From positions 558,001 to 622,000 of the forward strand of contig CP025734.1 in assembly GCA_004011035.1 (NCBI GenBank): a stretch of DNA of 64,000 nt, in the 5' to 3' direction. The notes below the pieces were generated by a model, which saw nothing but the letters and a program-made list of their open reading frames with translations, ran no database searches and was not told the origin of the DNA. Position 1 is the first letter of the stretch, and each line of letters starts with the position of its first letter. Position numbers and translations under genes: made by a program. This document shows positions 15,065-24,276 of this stretch, piece by piece. Origin of the DNA: Bdellovibrio sp. qaytius. GTDB lineage: Bacteria; Bdellovibrionota; Bdellovibrionia; Bdellovibrionales; Bdellovibrionaceae.

Positions 15065-15901
15065 ATGCTACATACGAACAGCCAGTATCAATCGGCGCAA
15101 CAATTTTTCAAAAACGGACAATACAAAAAATCGTTTTTAAATTTAATCACAATTTCTACTGAGTTTTCAAACGAACCAGATTTTTTACGTTTGTTATCAC
15201 AAGTTCAAATGTCATTAAAAGATTTCACAGGACAATTAAAAACACTTCAGGTGCTTTCACGCAAAAGTGAAACTGTTGAAGATAAAGTTAAATACATGAT
15301 GGCCTTATTATCACAAGGTCAGCGTAATGAATCATTAGATGAAGCCTTAAAACTATTAAGTATGCCATTAGCTACTTCTGAAAAAGTTTTTGTTTTTAAA
15401 GCTTTAATCAAAATCTACTCGGTAGAAAATGATTTTGAAGGTTTAGAAGACGTGTGTCGTGAGTTAAGTGTTCTTGGTTTAGCTGATGCTGATGTTAGCT
15501 ATTCACATGCCTTAATTGAAGCTTCGAGAGGTGATTTAGACCAAGCCATTGAGCATTTACGTCAAGCGGTTGTGGATAACCCTACTTTTGATACGGGTTG
15601 GGCTGCTTTAGGATTATACCATTATAAAAAAGGCGATATCGAGTTAGCAAAAGCTAATTTAGAAAAGGCTTTAGATTTAAATCCATCAAATACAACAGCG
15701 TTAAAGCATATTTCAAACTGGGTTGATGATTCTCAGCCCGACGAGCTAAATGCGACGATCGAAAAAGTAAATTACTATTTACAGAAGTTTAATTTTGACG
15801 AAGAAATTTCTGAATGCCACGCGAAACTTTTAATTAAAAAGGGCCATGCGGATTTGGCGCAATTAGAAATCGATAAATTGACTTATTATTTTGGAAATTG
15901 A
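15065..15901 (+). CDS. tetratricopeptide repeat protein
   Basis: This 278-residue cytosolic protein is built of helical repeats; the best TPR units lie near residues 140-215 (HALIEASRGDLDQAIEHLRQAV and ALGLYHYKKGDIELAKANLEKAL). TPR proteins act as interaction scaffolds. GGAGG precedes the ATG by 6 nt. It is driven by a sigma54-type promoter and followed 24 nt later by a histidine kinase gene, which suggests a role in flagellar or regulatory assembly. The partner is unknown. Confidence 0.8.
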   Translation: MLHTNSQYQSAQQFFKNGQYKKSFLNLITISTEFSNEPDFLRLLSQVQMSLKDFTGQLKTLQVLSRKSETVEDKVKYMMALLSQGQRNESLDEALKLLSMPLATSEKVFVFKALIKIYSVENDFEGLEDVCRELSVLGLADADVSYSHALIEASRGDLDQAIEHLRQAVVDNPTFDTGWAALGLYHYKKGDIELAKANLEKALDLNPSNTTALKHISNWVDDSQPDELNATIEKVNYYLQKFNFDEEISECHAKLLIKKGHADLAQLEIDKLTYYFGN

Positions 15902-15919
15902 TTCGCCCTGTGCTAGCAT
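15891..15919 (+). promoter_or_regulatory. promoter for leaderless kinase mRNA
   Basis: TTGGAA (15891-15896), 17 nt, then TAGCAT with an extended TG (15911-15912), ends 6 nt before the GTG at 15926. No ribosome-binding site is present. Confidence 0.5.
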
Positions 15920-15925
15920 TTTTAT

Positions 15926-17755
15926 GTGAATGTTTATGTACAAGACCAATACTTAGAGCAAATTAAACAAAGCGTTTCAGGCGCGAGTATTGGTTTTTCG
16001 AATGATCTACAAAAAACGGCCGATTTGGCCGTTTTTGATTTGCACCACATCCCTAGTTCAGCGCAATTATCACAATTTAAAGAAAAAGTTTTGATTATCG
16101 ATCAAGATCAGATCGATTTTAAAATTTTGAAACAAATTAATCCGCGCCTTATCGTTAAGACCCATCAATTGGGTGATCTTGTAAATTTAATACAGACGAT
16201 CACAACGCAAAATTCTGTATCGCTTTTTAAGCAGGCTCAATTGCTGCCGGTTGATGAAACGGGTCAGATTGAAAGTCTGCAAAAAGAACTTAAAGAAAAA
16301 TCAGAGTCTCTGAGATATTTTGTTAACGAAGAAAATTTAAAAAAACAAAAAGAAAAAAAGCTTCTATATTTTTTAGATTTTTTAAACGCGGAACAAGATA
16401 CACCCGAATTTATGGAAAATCTTTGCGAGCTGTTATGGATGGATCTCAAAAAATTAGGTTCATTTCATATGCTGGGCTTTATAGTTACGCTATCAAAGCA
16501 GGATAATGCTTTAATTCTATATGACGGTAAGCAAGCTCGATTTAATTATAACATTCGCTTTTCAGGCCAAGATGAAAAACAATATGCAGCGCAATTAGCT
16601 GATGTTATACAGCGCCCAATTGCTGCTACAAAGTTTTGGACCAGCGAAAAAAACCAATTAAAAAGTTATTTCTTTTTAGAAAATCGTGATGCGACAGCTT
16701 CTCCTGAAAACTTAGACAGCTATATCTCTGAACGTGTTGATTTGATGGTGTTGATGATTCAACGACATATCTCGCAATTGCAAACAAGCTATCTACTGAA
16801 TAAATGGAATGTATTTGGTAAAGCCTATCAGCAGCCGATGCACGTGATCGATGCCAATTACGTATTAGTTCAATCAAATTATTTTGATCAGGTACAGCCT
16901 GCAAAGTGTTATGAAAAATTAGCTGGTCGAACTACTCCTTGTGATAATTGCCCGGTAGCTATAGATAAAAGCGTAAGCCCTGTGACTATTCAGGGGCGAA
17001 AATATAAATCTTATGCGACTAAATTTTCGACCGACAAAGATTACTCTTTTGTGTTTTATGAAAACCAAACTGAATCTGACTTGGTTAAATCTAATTTAAT
17101 TCAGAATGAAAAGATGAATGTGATTGGTCAACTTGCTAACCATTTAGCGCATGAATTAAATAATCCACTCACGGGTTTAAAGCTTGCGACCGAATTTATT
17201 TTACAACAGCCACAGCTTGAAACATCAATTAAGAGTGATTTTGTTGAAGTTTTAAAAGGTATTGATCGCTGTAAAAACATTATCACTGATTTATTAGAAT
17301 TCAGTTCTGATCAGAGCCCGGTATTAACAATTGGCAGCGTCGATGAAGTTATTAAAAAAACGATGCCTCTGTTAAAATCGATCACGCGCACGTTTAATGT
17401 TTTTATTGACGTTAAAAATGTGCCCGTGCGAATGAATGCAGGTCATTTACAGCAAATTATTTTTAATCTCGTAAAGAACTCATGTCAGGCTATGCCAGCC
17501 AAGGGTTCGATTAAAATTTATGATATCGATAGCCCGGCTCACTATGATGTTGTTTTTGAAGATAATGGTGGTGGTTTACCTGACAGTATTAAGAATCATC
17601 TGTTTCAGCCTTTTGCCACAACGAAAGCAATCGGTGAAGGCACGGGTTTAGGTTTGTATATTTCAAAAAGTTTAGTGAAGCGTATGTTTGCTGATCTGTT
17701 GTATGATGCCAATTATAAAAGTGGCACTCGTTTTATATTAAGGTTTTTTAAATGA
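15926..17755 (+). CDS. sensor histidine kinase, cytosolic
   Basis: This 609-residue protein has no clear transmembrane helix. In order: an N-terminal region of about 100 residues, a coiled-coil (115-145), a GAF-like middle, a PAS-like part with CYE...TPCDNCP (C339-x2-C342), a HisKA box with phospho-acceptor H409 (HLAHELNNPLTG), and an ATPase domain with N-box IIFNLVKNSCQAMP, G1 EDNGGGLPD and G2 GEGTGLGLYISK. It resembles NtrB-type kinases. It overlaps the receiver gene by 4 nt, so the two form one signalling pair. The CxxC-containing PAS suggests redox or ligand sensing, which is inference. Confidence 0.9.
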   Translation: MNVYVQDQYLEQIKQSVSGASIGFSNDLQKTADLAVFDLHHIPSSAQLSQFKEKVLIIDQDQIDFKILKQINPRLIVKTHQLGDLVNLIQTITTQNSVSLFKQAQLLPVDETGQIESLQKELKEKSESLRYFVNEENLKKQKEKKLLYFLDFLNAEQDTPEFMENLCELLWMDLKKLGSFHMLGFIVTLSKQDNALILYDGKQARFNYNIRFSGQDEKQYAAQLADVIQRPIAATKFWTSEKNQLKSYFFLENRDATASPENLDSYISERVDLMVLMIQRHISQLQTSYLLNKWNVFGKAYQQPMHVIDANYVLVQSNYFDQVQPAKCYEKLAGRTTPCDNCPVAIDKSVSPVTIQGRKYKSYATKFSTDKDYSFVFYENQTESDLVKSNLIQNEKMNVIGQLANHLAHELNNPLTGLKLATEFILQQPQLETSIKSDFVEVLKGIDRCKNIITDLLEFSSDQSPVLTIGSVDEVIKKTMPLLKSITRTFNVFIDVKNVPVRMNAGHLQQIIFNLVKNSCQAMPAKGSIKIYDIDSPAHYDVVFEDNGGGLPDSIKNHLFQPFATTKAIGEGTGLGLYISKSLVKRMFADLLYDANYKSGTRFILRFFK

Positions 17756-18123
17756 AATTATTAATTTGTGATGATGAAGATCTAATCCGTAAATCATTAG
17801 CGCGCGCTTTTCGCGGCCAAGGCCATGAGGTTATCGAAGCCGAAAACGGAGTCGTGGCTTTAGACTTATTAAAAACCAACGATATTGATTTATTGGTTTT
17901 AGATCTACTAATGCCCGAAAAAAACGGCTTTGATGTGCTGACTGAAATGAAGGTCGTAAAGCCTGTGATTATTATTTCTGCCTTTTCTGGCCAGCAACAG
18001 GGCCACTTTCATGCCGATGATTACCCCCAAGTTGTGGGATTTATTAAAAAACCTTTTGACCACCTGAGTGTTGTGATACAAGAAATGATCAGTATTTATG
18101 AGAATTATATCAGGAAAATTTAA
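17752..18123 (+). CDS. single-domain response regulator
   Basis: This 123-residue CheY-like receiver has no output domain. The acidic pocket is D7/D8, the phospho-acceptor D51 (LVLDLLMPEKNG), and the conserved Ser/Lys are in IIISAFS and FIKKPF. It should be phosphorylated by the adjacent kinase (4-nt overlap) and pass the signal by protein contact. Its 3' end overlaps rsmD by 26 nt, an unusually long same-strand overlap that still preserves both families' expected ends. Confidence 0.92.
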   Translation: MKLLICDDEDLIRKSLARAFRGQGHEVIEAENGVVALDLLKTNDIDLLVLDLLMPEKNGFDVLTEMKVVKPVIIISAFSGQQQGHFHADDYPQVVGFIKKPFDHLSVVIQEMISIYENYIRKI

Positions 18124-18655
18124 AGGCAGAACCCTAGTCAGCTTTAAAGCCGACCACATCAGACCGACCATGGATCGCGTTAAAGAAACGCTATTCAATA
18201 AATGGATGGGATATGTCGAAGACGCCAAAACATTAGATTTGTTTGCAGGAACCGGAAACCTTGGCCTAGAGGCTCTTTCACGCGGTGCCATGCACGTAAC
18301 TTTTGTGGAAAAGAATGCGAAATCTGTGGATATCATCCGTAAAAACGTTGAGCTTTTAAAGATCACTAAAAATGAACATGTTGTAATTCCTAAGGATGTC
18401 TTTTCGTTTATTAAAACTTATCAGGGTGAAGGTTTTGACATCATCTTTATTGACCCTCCATTCACTGAAAAGCTGGCTGATGACGTGATGACGGCCTTAG
18501 CAAGTAGCCAATGTTTTCATCAAAATACCCTGATTGCCATCGAAGCCATTAAGCAAGAGAAGATTGAGACCGAATACGGTGATTTGATATGCTATGACAA
18601 ACAAGATTATGGCGATAAAAGTCTTTCATTATTTTCTAAAAAAGCGATAGATTAA
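18098..18655 (+). CDS. rsmD: 16S rRNA (guanine-966-N2)-methyltransferase
   Basis: This 185-residue SAM-dependent methyltransferase begins MRIISGKFKGRTL and has RPTMDRVKETLFN, the SAM-binding LDLFAGTGNLGLEALSRGA and the catalytic DPPF motif (IIFIDPPF), all signatures of RsmD. It modifies 16S rRNA in the 30S subunit. The ATG is inside the receiver gene (26-nt overlap). The neighbour coaD is the typical partner of rsmD in many genomes, which supports the name. Confidence 0.95.
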   Translation: MRIISGKFKGRTLVSFKADHIRPTMDRVKETLFNKWMGYVEDAKTLDLFAGTGNLGLEALSRGAMHVTFVEKNAKSVDIIRKNVELLKITKNEHVVIPKDVFSFIKTYQGEGFDIIFIDPPFTEKLADDVMTALASSQCFHQNTLIAIEAIKQEKIETEYGDLICYDKQDYGDKSLSLFSKKAID

Positions 18656-18691
18656 TCCTCATTCAAGCACTATGGACGACCGAGAGGTCGG

Positions 18692-18727
18692 CCCTTTAGA
18701 ATAAGGTCAGCTGCAGGCTGATCAAAA
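18692..18727 (+). repeat. 36-nt hairpin repeat, copy C
   Basis: CCCTTTAG-AATAA-GGTC, then AGC-TGCAG-GCT, then GATCAAAA. The arms GGTCAGC / GCTGATC pair over 7 bp. It lies between rsmD and coaD, and its last A residues run into the coaD ribosome-binding site. A small hairpin CGACC-GAGA-GGTCG lies just before it (18677-18690). Confidence 0.75.
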
Positions 18728-18738
18728 AGGAGCATCGC

Positions 18739-19224
18739 GTGTCGCAGATCGCCGTTTATCCGGGAAGCTTTGATCCAATCACATCAGGTCATGTGGATAT
18801 TATCCATCGCCTTTCTGAAACGTTCGATCAAGTTATCGTACTCGTCGCACAATCTGGTGATAAAACTTATATGTTCACCGCTGAAGAGCGCGCTGAATTT
18901 GTACGTAAGCAATTCTCGCATAAAAAAAATATTCAAGTAGATATCTTTCAGGGTCTGACTGTTGATTACATGAAGAAAAAAGGCGCTAAAATTATCGTGC
19001 GTGGTTTACGTGCGGTGGCCGATTTTGAATACGAAGGCACATTAGCTAATATTAATAAAAAATTAGCGCCAGAAATTGAAACCTTCATGATCTTTTCAAA
19101 ACCTGAATTTTATTTTATTTCTTCTCGTGGTGTTAAAGAGCTCGCTAAAAATGGCGGCGCTTTAACAGGTTTGGTTCCAGATATTGTGATTCCAGAATTA
19201 GTTAAAAAATTAAATAAAGGATAG
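18739..19224 (+). CDS. coaD: phosphopantetheine adenylyltransferase
   Basis: This enzyme catalyses the penultimate step of coenzyme A synthesis, joining AMP to 4'-phosphopantetheine. YPGSFDPITSGHVDII carries the nucleotidyl-transferase T-x-G-H motif and ISSRGVKEL the family's ISS-x-x-VRE-like motif. The length (161) is standard. The start is a GTG with AAGGAG about 7 nt upstream. It is transcribed after rsmD and 4 nt before the aminotransferase gene. Confidence 0.96.
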   Translation: MSQIAVYPGSFDPITSGHVDIIHRLSETFDQVIVLVAQSGDKTYMFTAEERAEFVRKQFSHKKNIQVDIFQGLTVDYMKKKGAKIIVRGLRAVADFEYEGTLANINKKLAPEIETFMIFSKPEFYFISSRGVKELAKNGGALTGLVPDIVIPELVKKLNKG

Positions 19225-19228
19225 ATCA

Positions 19229-20428
19229 ATGTTATCAAAAAAAGCAGCCAGCATTAAATCTTCTCCGACCTTAGCGTTAGTAGCGAAAGCTAAAGAACTT
19301 CAAGCGCAAGGGCACAATGTGATTTCGTTAACAGTGGGTGAGCCTGATTGGCCAACTTACAAAGTGGCCGCTGATGCCGGTATTAACGCGATTCAAACTG
19401 GTTTTACAAAATACACAGCAGCAAACGGCACTATAGAATTACGTAAAGCGATTGCCGCACGTACAGAAGCTGATCTGGGTTTTACTTATAACCCTGTCAA
19501 AGAAATCACTGTAACAAGTGGTGCAAAATACGCGATCTACACAGCCTTACAATGTTTGTGTGATCCAGGTGATGAAGTGATTATTCATTCACCGTACTGG
19601 GTCAGTTACCCGGCCATGGCAGAACTTGCTGATGCAGTTCCAAAAATTGTTGATTGCAAACTAGAACACAATTTCAAAATCTCAGCTGAACGTTTAGAAC
19701 AAGCGATCACTCCAAAAACAAAAGTATTTTTATTTTGTTCTCCGTCGAACCCAACGGGTTTTGTATATTCAAAAGAAGAATTAAAAGCGATCGGTGATGT
19801 TCTTAAAAAACATCCACGTGTGGCGATTATCTCAGATGATATGTACAACCGCTTAATGTTAAACGGCACACACATCGCTCCGCACTTATTGCAAGTGGCT
19901 CCAGATTTACGTGAGCGCACGATTTTAATTAATGGTGGATCAAAAGCCTATTCAATGACGGGCTGGAGAATCGGTTGGGCCATGGGCCCTGAAAAAGTAA
20001 TCAAAGCTATTGCAGATTTTGCTTCACAATCAACGGGTGCTCCATCATCAATCGCTCAGGCGGCTGCAGAGAAAGCCTTACTGCATAGTGAGCAAGATAT
20101 TAAAAATACCGTAGAACTTCTTAAAACTCGTTTAGACAGCGCGCTTAAGCGCATGAGTGATATTAAAGACCTTGTAGTTTATAAGCCAGACGGGGCCTTT
20201 TATCTTTGGATTAACGTGCAAAAATTCTTAGGCCGTAAATACAAAGGCGAAGCAGTGCAATCATCAGCTCAGTTCGGTAAAATTTATTTAGAAGATTTCT
20301 TTGTGGCCACTGTGCCTGGCGAAGAGTTCGGTGAACCTGGATTTATTCGTTTAAGTTTTGCGATTCAGTCAGAAAAGTTTAACGAAGCCATGGACCGCAT
20401 GCAGAAGTTCATCTCGCAGATGACATAA
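19229..20428 (+). CDS. class I/II aminotransferase, aspartate aminotransferase type
   Basis: This 399-residue PLP enzyme has VGEPDWPT near the N-terminus, the PLP-ring stacking region SGAKYAIYTALQ, the NPTG segment (CSPSNPTGFVYS), D-x-Y (SDDMYN), the Schiff-base Lys in NGGSKAYSMTGWRIGW, and the substrate carboxylate Arg in GFIRLSFA. It matches the 1-gamma (thermophile-type) aspartate aminotransferases; exact substrate use cannot be read from sequence. It starts 4 nt after coaD. Confidence 0.9.
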   Translation: MLSKKAASIKSSPTLALVAKAKELQAQGHNVISLTVGEPDWPTYKVAADAGINAIQTGFTKYTAANGTIELRKAIAARTEADLGFTYNPVKEITVTSGAKYAIYTALQCLCDPGDEVIIHSPYWVSYPAMAELADAVPKIVDCKLEHNFKISAERLEQAITPKTKVFLFCSPSNPTGFVYSKEELKAIGDVLKKHPRVAIISDDMYNRLMLNGTHIAPHLLQVAPDLRERTILINGGSKAYSMTGWRIGWAMGPEKVIKAIADFASQSTGAPSSIAQAAAEKALLHSEQDIKNTVELLKTRLDSALKRMSDIKDLVVYKPDGAFYLWINVQKFLGRKYKGEAVQSSAQFGKIYLEDFFVATVPGEEFGEPGFIRLSFAIQSEKFNEAMDRMQKFISQMT

Positions 20429-20458
20429 AAAAAGGGAGCTAAAGGCTCCCTTTTTTTT
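20427..20458 (+). terminator. bidirectional rho-independent terminator
   Basis: The stem GGGAGC / GCTCCC is flanked by A7 on the left and T8 on the right, so it can end transcripts from both the aminotransferase and the convergent DUF2802-like gene. Confidence 0.9.
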
Positions 20459-21266
20459 AGTTAGATTTAATAATTCGTTTAAATTCAAAAGGCCTAACGA
20501 CTTTACCATCGGGTGTTGTCGTTGTGTTGTCAGTGAAGGTCTGTGGCATTTGTTGAATCGACTTTTTAAACTCTGTCGTTAATGTCGATTGAGTTGTCAT
20601 ATCTTGTTTTACTGAATCAAACGCTGTTTCAGTGATTGTCGTGTTCAGCTTAGATCCTGCAAACATTGAGTTTTGATTTGTAAGGGCTTGGGCGAAATCG
20701 TTCAAGTCAGATTGAGACGTGCTGTTGTTATTCACTGATTGCGCGCCTGCGCCTTGAGCCCATGTTGGCAATTGATCTTCAGCAAACTGAAGATTGTCTT
20801 TATTTACTTTGATAATCATTTGAATTTCGGCCGGAGTTAGATCAACTTGCGCTAAGATTTGCTCCATGTTGTAACCTTGGTGAGCCATTTTAGCTGCAGT
20901 TACGTATAAATTCGTTTTTTGGCGGTTTTGCATTTCGCCTTGTGGAATTTGTTCATGAAATATTTTAGAAATCTCTAGACCTTTGTTTAGCATGGCTTCG
21001 ATTTGCTGAATTTGCTCATCACTTGCGGCCATTACGTGACGAACTTCACCTGTTTTTTGATCTAAGATATGAATTAATTTTCTAACTTGGTGATCTGTTT
21101 TATCTGAGAGGTCTTCTAAGATTGAAATTTTGTTTTGTAATAACTGTAGACCCTTAGTTAAGCGTTGATCTTCTTTTTTCTCTCTCACGCGAAGAAATAA
21201 ACTGAATGAAAGTCCGGCTAACAGAACGATGTTAAAAAAGGTTAATAATAAAAGCCAAATATTCAC
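20457..21266 (-). CDS. DUF2802-like membrane-anchored protein
   Basis: This 269-residue protein has one N-terminal transmembrane helix (about 3-25), a long coiled-coil (30-100), then a small helical domain KTNLYVTAAKMAHQGYNMEQILAQVDLTPAEIQMIIKVN that resembles DUF2802, a domain common near flagellar or chemotaxis genes. The C-terminal 120 residues are Gln/Thr/Ser-rich. GTG start with AAGGAG 6 nt upstream. Function unknown. Confidence 0.7.
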   Translation of the reverse strand: MNIWLLLLTFFNIVLLAGLSFSLFLRVREKKEDQRLTKGLQLLQNKISILEDLSDKTDHQVRKLIHILDQKTGEVRHVMAASDEQIQQIEAMLNKGLEISKIFHEQIPQGEMQNRQKTNLYVTAAKMAHQGYNMEQILAQVDLTPAEIQMIIKVNKDNLQFAEDQLPTWAQGAGAQSVNNNSTSQSDLNDFAQALTNQNSMFAGSKLNTTITETAFDSVKQDMTTQSTLTTEFKKSIQQMPQTFTDNTTTTPDGKVVRPFEFKRIIKSN

Positions 21267-21292
21267 GTAAGTCTCCTTGAGTGCGTAATTAA

Positions 21293-21321
21293 ATTCTATG
21301 TCTCGTATTGAGCCGTCACAA
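21293..21321 (-). promoter_or_regulatory. sigma70-type promoter of the DUF2802-like gene
   Basis: On the minus strand TTGTGA and TAGAAT are separated by 17 nt, followed by a short leader and AAGGAG before the GTG at 21266. Confidence 0.5.
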
Positions 21322-21435
21322 GGTGGTCCAGATCAGTTCTAGACTACAATGACTCATAATTTCACATTTTGGACCTTCGGCGTATTACTTAAATACAAAT
21401 TATGACTTAATATGAAACTTGGGGAGACACTGCGT

Positions 21436-23739
21436 ATGAAACAAATGTTATTGGGTGTAGTTACGTCTATTGCGTTAATGGGGATAGTAGCTTGTGCACC
21501 AGTGAAGTTCACAAAATCGGACAATCAAAAAATTGATGTTGATGGCGGTGTTGTTGGATCAGCGATTGGGTGTGACCCAAGAATTTCTCCAAATTTACTT
21601 ACATACACTTATGCTTCAACGGGTAATCCAAGTTTACTTTCAAACTGTACACAAACAGGTTTGAATTACGAATGGCAGATTAAACGTTCAGACTCTTCAG
21701 TGGTGAGTGTTTCAATCCCGAATCTTACAGGTGCTAACCCAGCTAATATTGATTTACGCACATTAGGTGAAGGCACTTATTATATCTTTTTAACAGCACG
21801 TGATCCAAGTGGCGGAATTGCTCCGTTTACTGCAACAACTCCATTAGAATTAGTTGTGCCGGGCGCAGGCACGGGCAATTCATTAACGTGTGATCCAAAA
21901 ATTAATACAACGTTAACGGCTATTACTTTAAATTCTGCAGATGCTAATCCAACAATTACAGCGAACTGTTCCCCAGCAGCTGGTAGTTATATTTGGACTG
22001 TTACAAAAGATGGCTCGCCAGTAACTATCGCTGGTTTAAGTGGCGCAAGCTCTGCTCCAAACATTAAAGGTTCTGGACCAGGTGTATATCGTATCTCTTT
22101 ATATGCAACAGCAACGGGTTCAGCGCACTGGCAAACTTCAGTTCCATTAACTGTGACTGTAAATGCAGTTGCAGAACCGATGACACAAATTTTGTGTAAT
22201 CCAAAAATTAATGGATCATTAAGTTCATTAACAGTAACAAGCACAACGAATAACCCATTAATTTCAGCAAACTGTGCACCAAGTGATGTAAATTACGCTT
22301 GGACAGTAACTAAGAACGGGCAAAACGTAAGTGTTCCTGCATTAAACGATTCAAATTCGAATCCAGATTTTTCTGCATTAGGTAACGGAACATACTTAAT
22401 TTATTTAACAGCTACGAAAAGTAACTTTGTGACTTGGAGTACAACAACTCCATTAAGCATTACTGTTAATAATTCGGGAGCAAATAATTTAACTATCGAT
22501 TGTTCTCCGCGTATTAACGCTGATTCAACAGCAGTTACAATTACAAGTGCGATTGGTAATCCAACAGTGAATGCGAACTGTGTACCTAATACAGTGGCCT
22601 ACACTTGGTCAGTTTTCAGAGATGGTTTACCAGTAACGGTTTCAGGTCTTGGTGGAGCGACTTCTACACCAAATTTTCTTGCTGCAGGGCTTGGTACTTA
22701 TTATGTCTATTTAAATGCGCAACAATCTGGTTATAACGCGTATTCAATTCCAACTCCGCTTGAAGTTACAGTGGCTAGTGCGCCAGCGACAACTCGTCGT
22801 GTGACTTTAGCTAAAGATGTTCAAGTGACAGATAATAAAGTCGACGTTGTAGTTATCGTCGATGATTCAAACTCAATGTTGCCAGATAACCGTAAGTTAG
22901 CAGAACGTTTACAAGGTTTTGTAAGCAACTTAACTTCGGCAAATATCGATTGGCAAATGTGTGCGACAGTGACTCGTTCGCAAGATGTGCGCGGTGATGG
23001 CGTTTACTATTGGGGAGCTTCTCGTAACTGGGTAGACTATGTCGGTTCGCCAAAATGGATTTTAAAAACGGGTGCAGCTGATCCATACTCGATCTTTACA
23101 AAAACAATCGACGCTATCGGTGCTGGTTGGGCTGGAACAGACGACGAACGTGGTATTATGGCGGCCTACTGGCATGCTGAATACGCCGCTAGTAATAAAT
23201 GTTATAGAAGTGATGCTTCATTATCTGTAATTATGATTTCAGATGAAGATGTGCGCTCAGTGGGTGGCGATGCAGCTCAAGTTTACTACGGTGGAGAATT
23301 AAAACCACTTGAAGCCAATGACTTACCACAAAGTTATGTCAGCAAAATTAAACAAAAATTCGGCATGGATAAACGTTTTACGGTGAATTCAATTATCGTT
23401 AAACCAGGTGATTCAGCTTGTATGGCCGCACAAGATAGTGGTGGTTCAAAATCACATTACGGTTATTACTATGATGAATTATCACGTTTAACGAATGGTT
23501 TTAGCTCTAGCATTTGTGAAAATGATTACTCAGCAAATTTAAATTACTTTCGTGATCGTATCGTAAGTTCATTAGCTTCGATTCCACTTGATTGCGCGCC
23601 AGTAGGTACAATCGATGTGACGGTGACACCTTCGGTTGCAGGGCTGTCAACGCGTATTGAAAATAACGCATTAATTTTTGCTCCTGCGGTTCCAGCGGGT
23701 CATCACATAGACGTCGGTTACAACTGTCCGCGTAACTAA
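21436..23739 (+). CDS. lipoprotein with four Ig-like repeats and a VWA domain
   Basis: The signal peptide ends at C20 (GIVAC), so it is a predicted lipoprotein of 767 residues. Four related modules of about 102-106 residues start near C46, C152, C254 and C356. Each has C-[DNS]-P-[RK]-I near its start, then NP...NC, a Y-x-W strand, and G-x-Y-x-[IV]-[YFS]-L near its end; the paired Cys suggest a disulfide. A von Willebrand factor A domain follows with a full metal-ion site D476-D-S-N-S and MISDED. The ATG at 21436 is chosen over 21412 because GGGGAG lies 9 nt upstream. A surface adhesion role is plausible. Confidence 0.85.
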   Translation: MKQMLLGVVTSIALMGIVACAPVKFTKSDNQKIDVDGGVVGSAIGCDPRISPNLLTYTYASTGNPSLLSNCTQTGLNYEWQIKRSDSSVVSVSIPNLTGANPANIDLRTLGEGTYYIFLTARDPSGGIAPFTATTPLELVVPGAGTGNSLTCDPKINTTLTAITLNSADANPTITANCSPAAGSYIWTVTKDGSPVTIAGLSGASSAPNIKGSGPGVYRISLYATATGSAHWQTSVPLTVTVNAVAEPMTQILCNPKINGSLSSLTVTSTTNNPLISANCAPSDVNYAWTVTKNGQNVSVPALNDSNSNPDFSALGNGTYLIYLTATKSNFVTWSTTTPLSITVNNSGANNLTIDCSPRINADSTAVTITSAIGNPTVNANCVPNTVAYTWSVFRDGLPVTVSGLGGATSTPNFLAAGLGTYYVYLNAQQSGYNAYSIPTPLEVTVASAPATTRRVTLAKDVQVTDNKVDVVVIVDDSNSMLPDNRKLAERLQGFVSNLTSANIDWQMCATVTRSQDVRGDGVYYWGASRNWVDYVGSPKWILKTGAADPYSIFTKTIDAIGAGWAGTDDERGIMAAYWHAEYAASNKCYRSDASLSVIMISDEDVRSVGGDAAQVYYGGELKPLEANDLPQSYVSKIKQKFGMDKRFTVNSIIVKPGDSACMAAQDSGGSKSHYGYYYDELSRLTNGFSSSICENDYSANLNYFRDRIVSSLASIPLDCAPVGTIDVTVTPSVAGLSTRIENNALIFAPAVPAGHHIDVGYNCPRN

Positions 23740-23798
23740 TTGTTTCTTATAAAATCCTTCGCTTAACTTGAAATATAAATTTTTTAAGCGAGGGATTC

Positions 23799-24209
23799 AT
23801 GAAATTAATCACGGTTCTTATTACATTACTATTAGCTATGAGTGCATTTGCAGCTGACATTCCGTCAGAAAAACCTGTTGAGCATGGTCAGATCGATTTT
23901 GGATTGATTCCACACAACGGTTCGCGCACACAAGTGTTCACGTTAACAAATAACTCTGAAGCTCCGCTGACGGATATTTCATTGAAGACAACGGGTGACT
24001 TTACAATGCGCCACAATTGCCCAAAGGCTCTTAATGCGGGTGAATCATGCCGTGCTAAAATTTCGGTGTGGGCTATGCGTGAGGGCGGTTTAATGGGTCG
24101 TTTTACTGTGCGTACATCAGCTAAAGATTATCTTTATAATCTTTATGGCCAAGGTGATCGCGATCCATTTCAAAATATTCCACATCCGCCGATTCCGCCA
24201 CGTCCGTAA
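23799..24209 (+). CDS. exported ASH-like beta-sandwich protein
   Basis: This 136-residue protein has a clear cleavable signal peptide (MSAFAA-DIP). The body looks like one ASH/choice-of-anchor-D type Ig fold: QIDFGLIPHNGSRTQVFTLTNNSEAPLTDIS, with a paired Cys (HNCPKALNAGESCRA). The tail is Pro-rich. It lies 59 nt after the VWA lipoprotein in the same direction and ends in a strong terminator, so the two may be co-expressed and act together at the cell surface. Function unknown. Confidence 0.7.
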   Translation: MKLITVLITLLLAMSAFAADIPSEKPVEHGQIDFGLIPHNGSRTQVFTLTNNSEAPLTDISLKTTGDFTMRHNCPKALNAGESCRAKISVWAMREGGLMGRFTVRTSAKDYLYNLYGQGDRDPFQNIPHPPIPPRP

Positions 24210-24220
24210 GAAGACGTAAA

Positions 24221-24256
24221 AAAAGGGTTTTAGCCTAACACTAAAACCCTTTTAAA
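24221..24256 (+). terminator. bidirectional rho-independent terminator
   Basis: AAAAGGGTTTTAG pairs over 13 bp with CTAAAACCCTTTT around a 7-nt loop. It serves the two convergent genes on either side. Confidence 0.9.
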
Positions 24257-24276
24257 TTTTTAACTGTAATAAAAGA

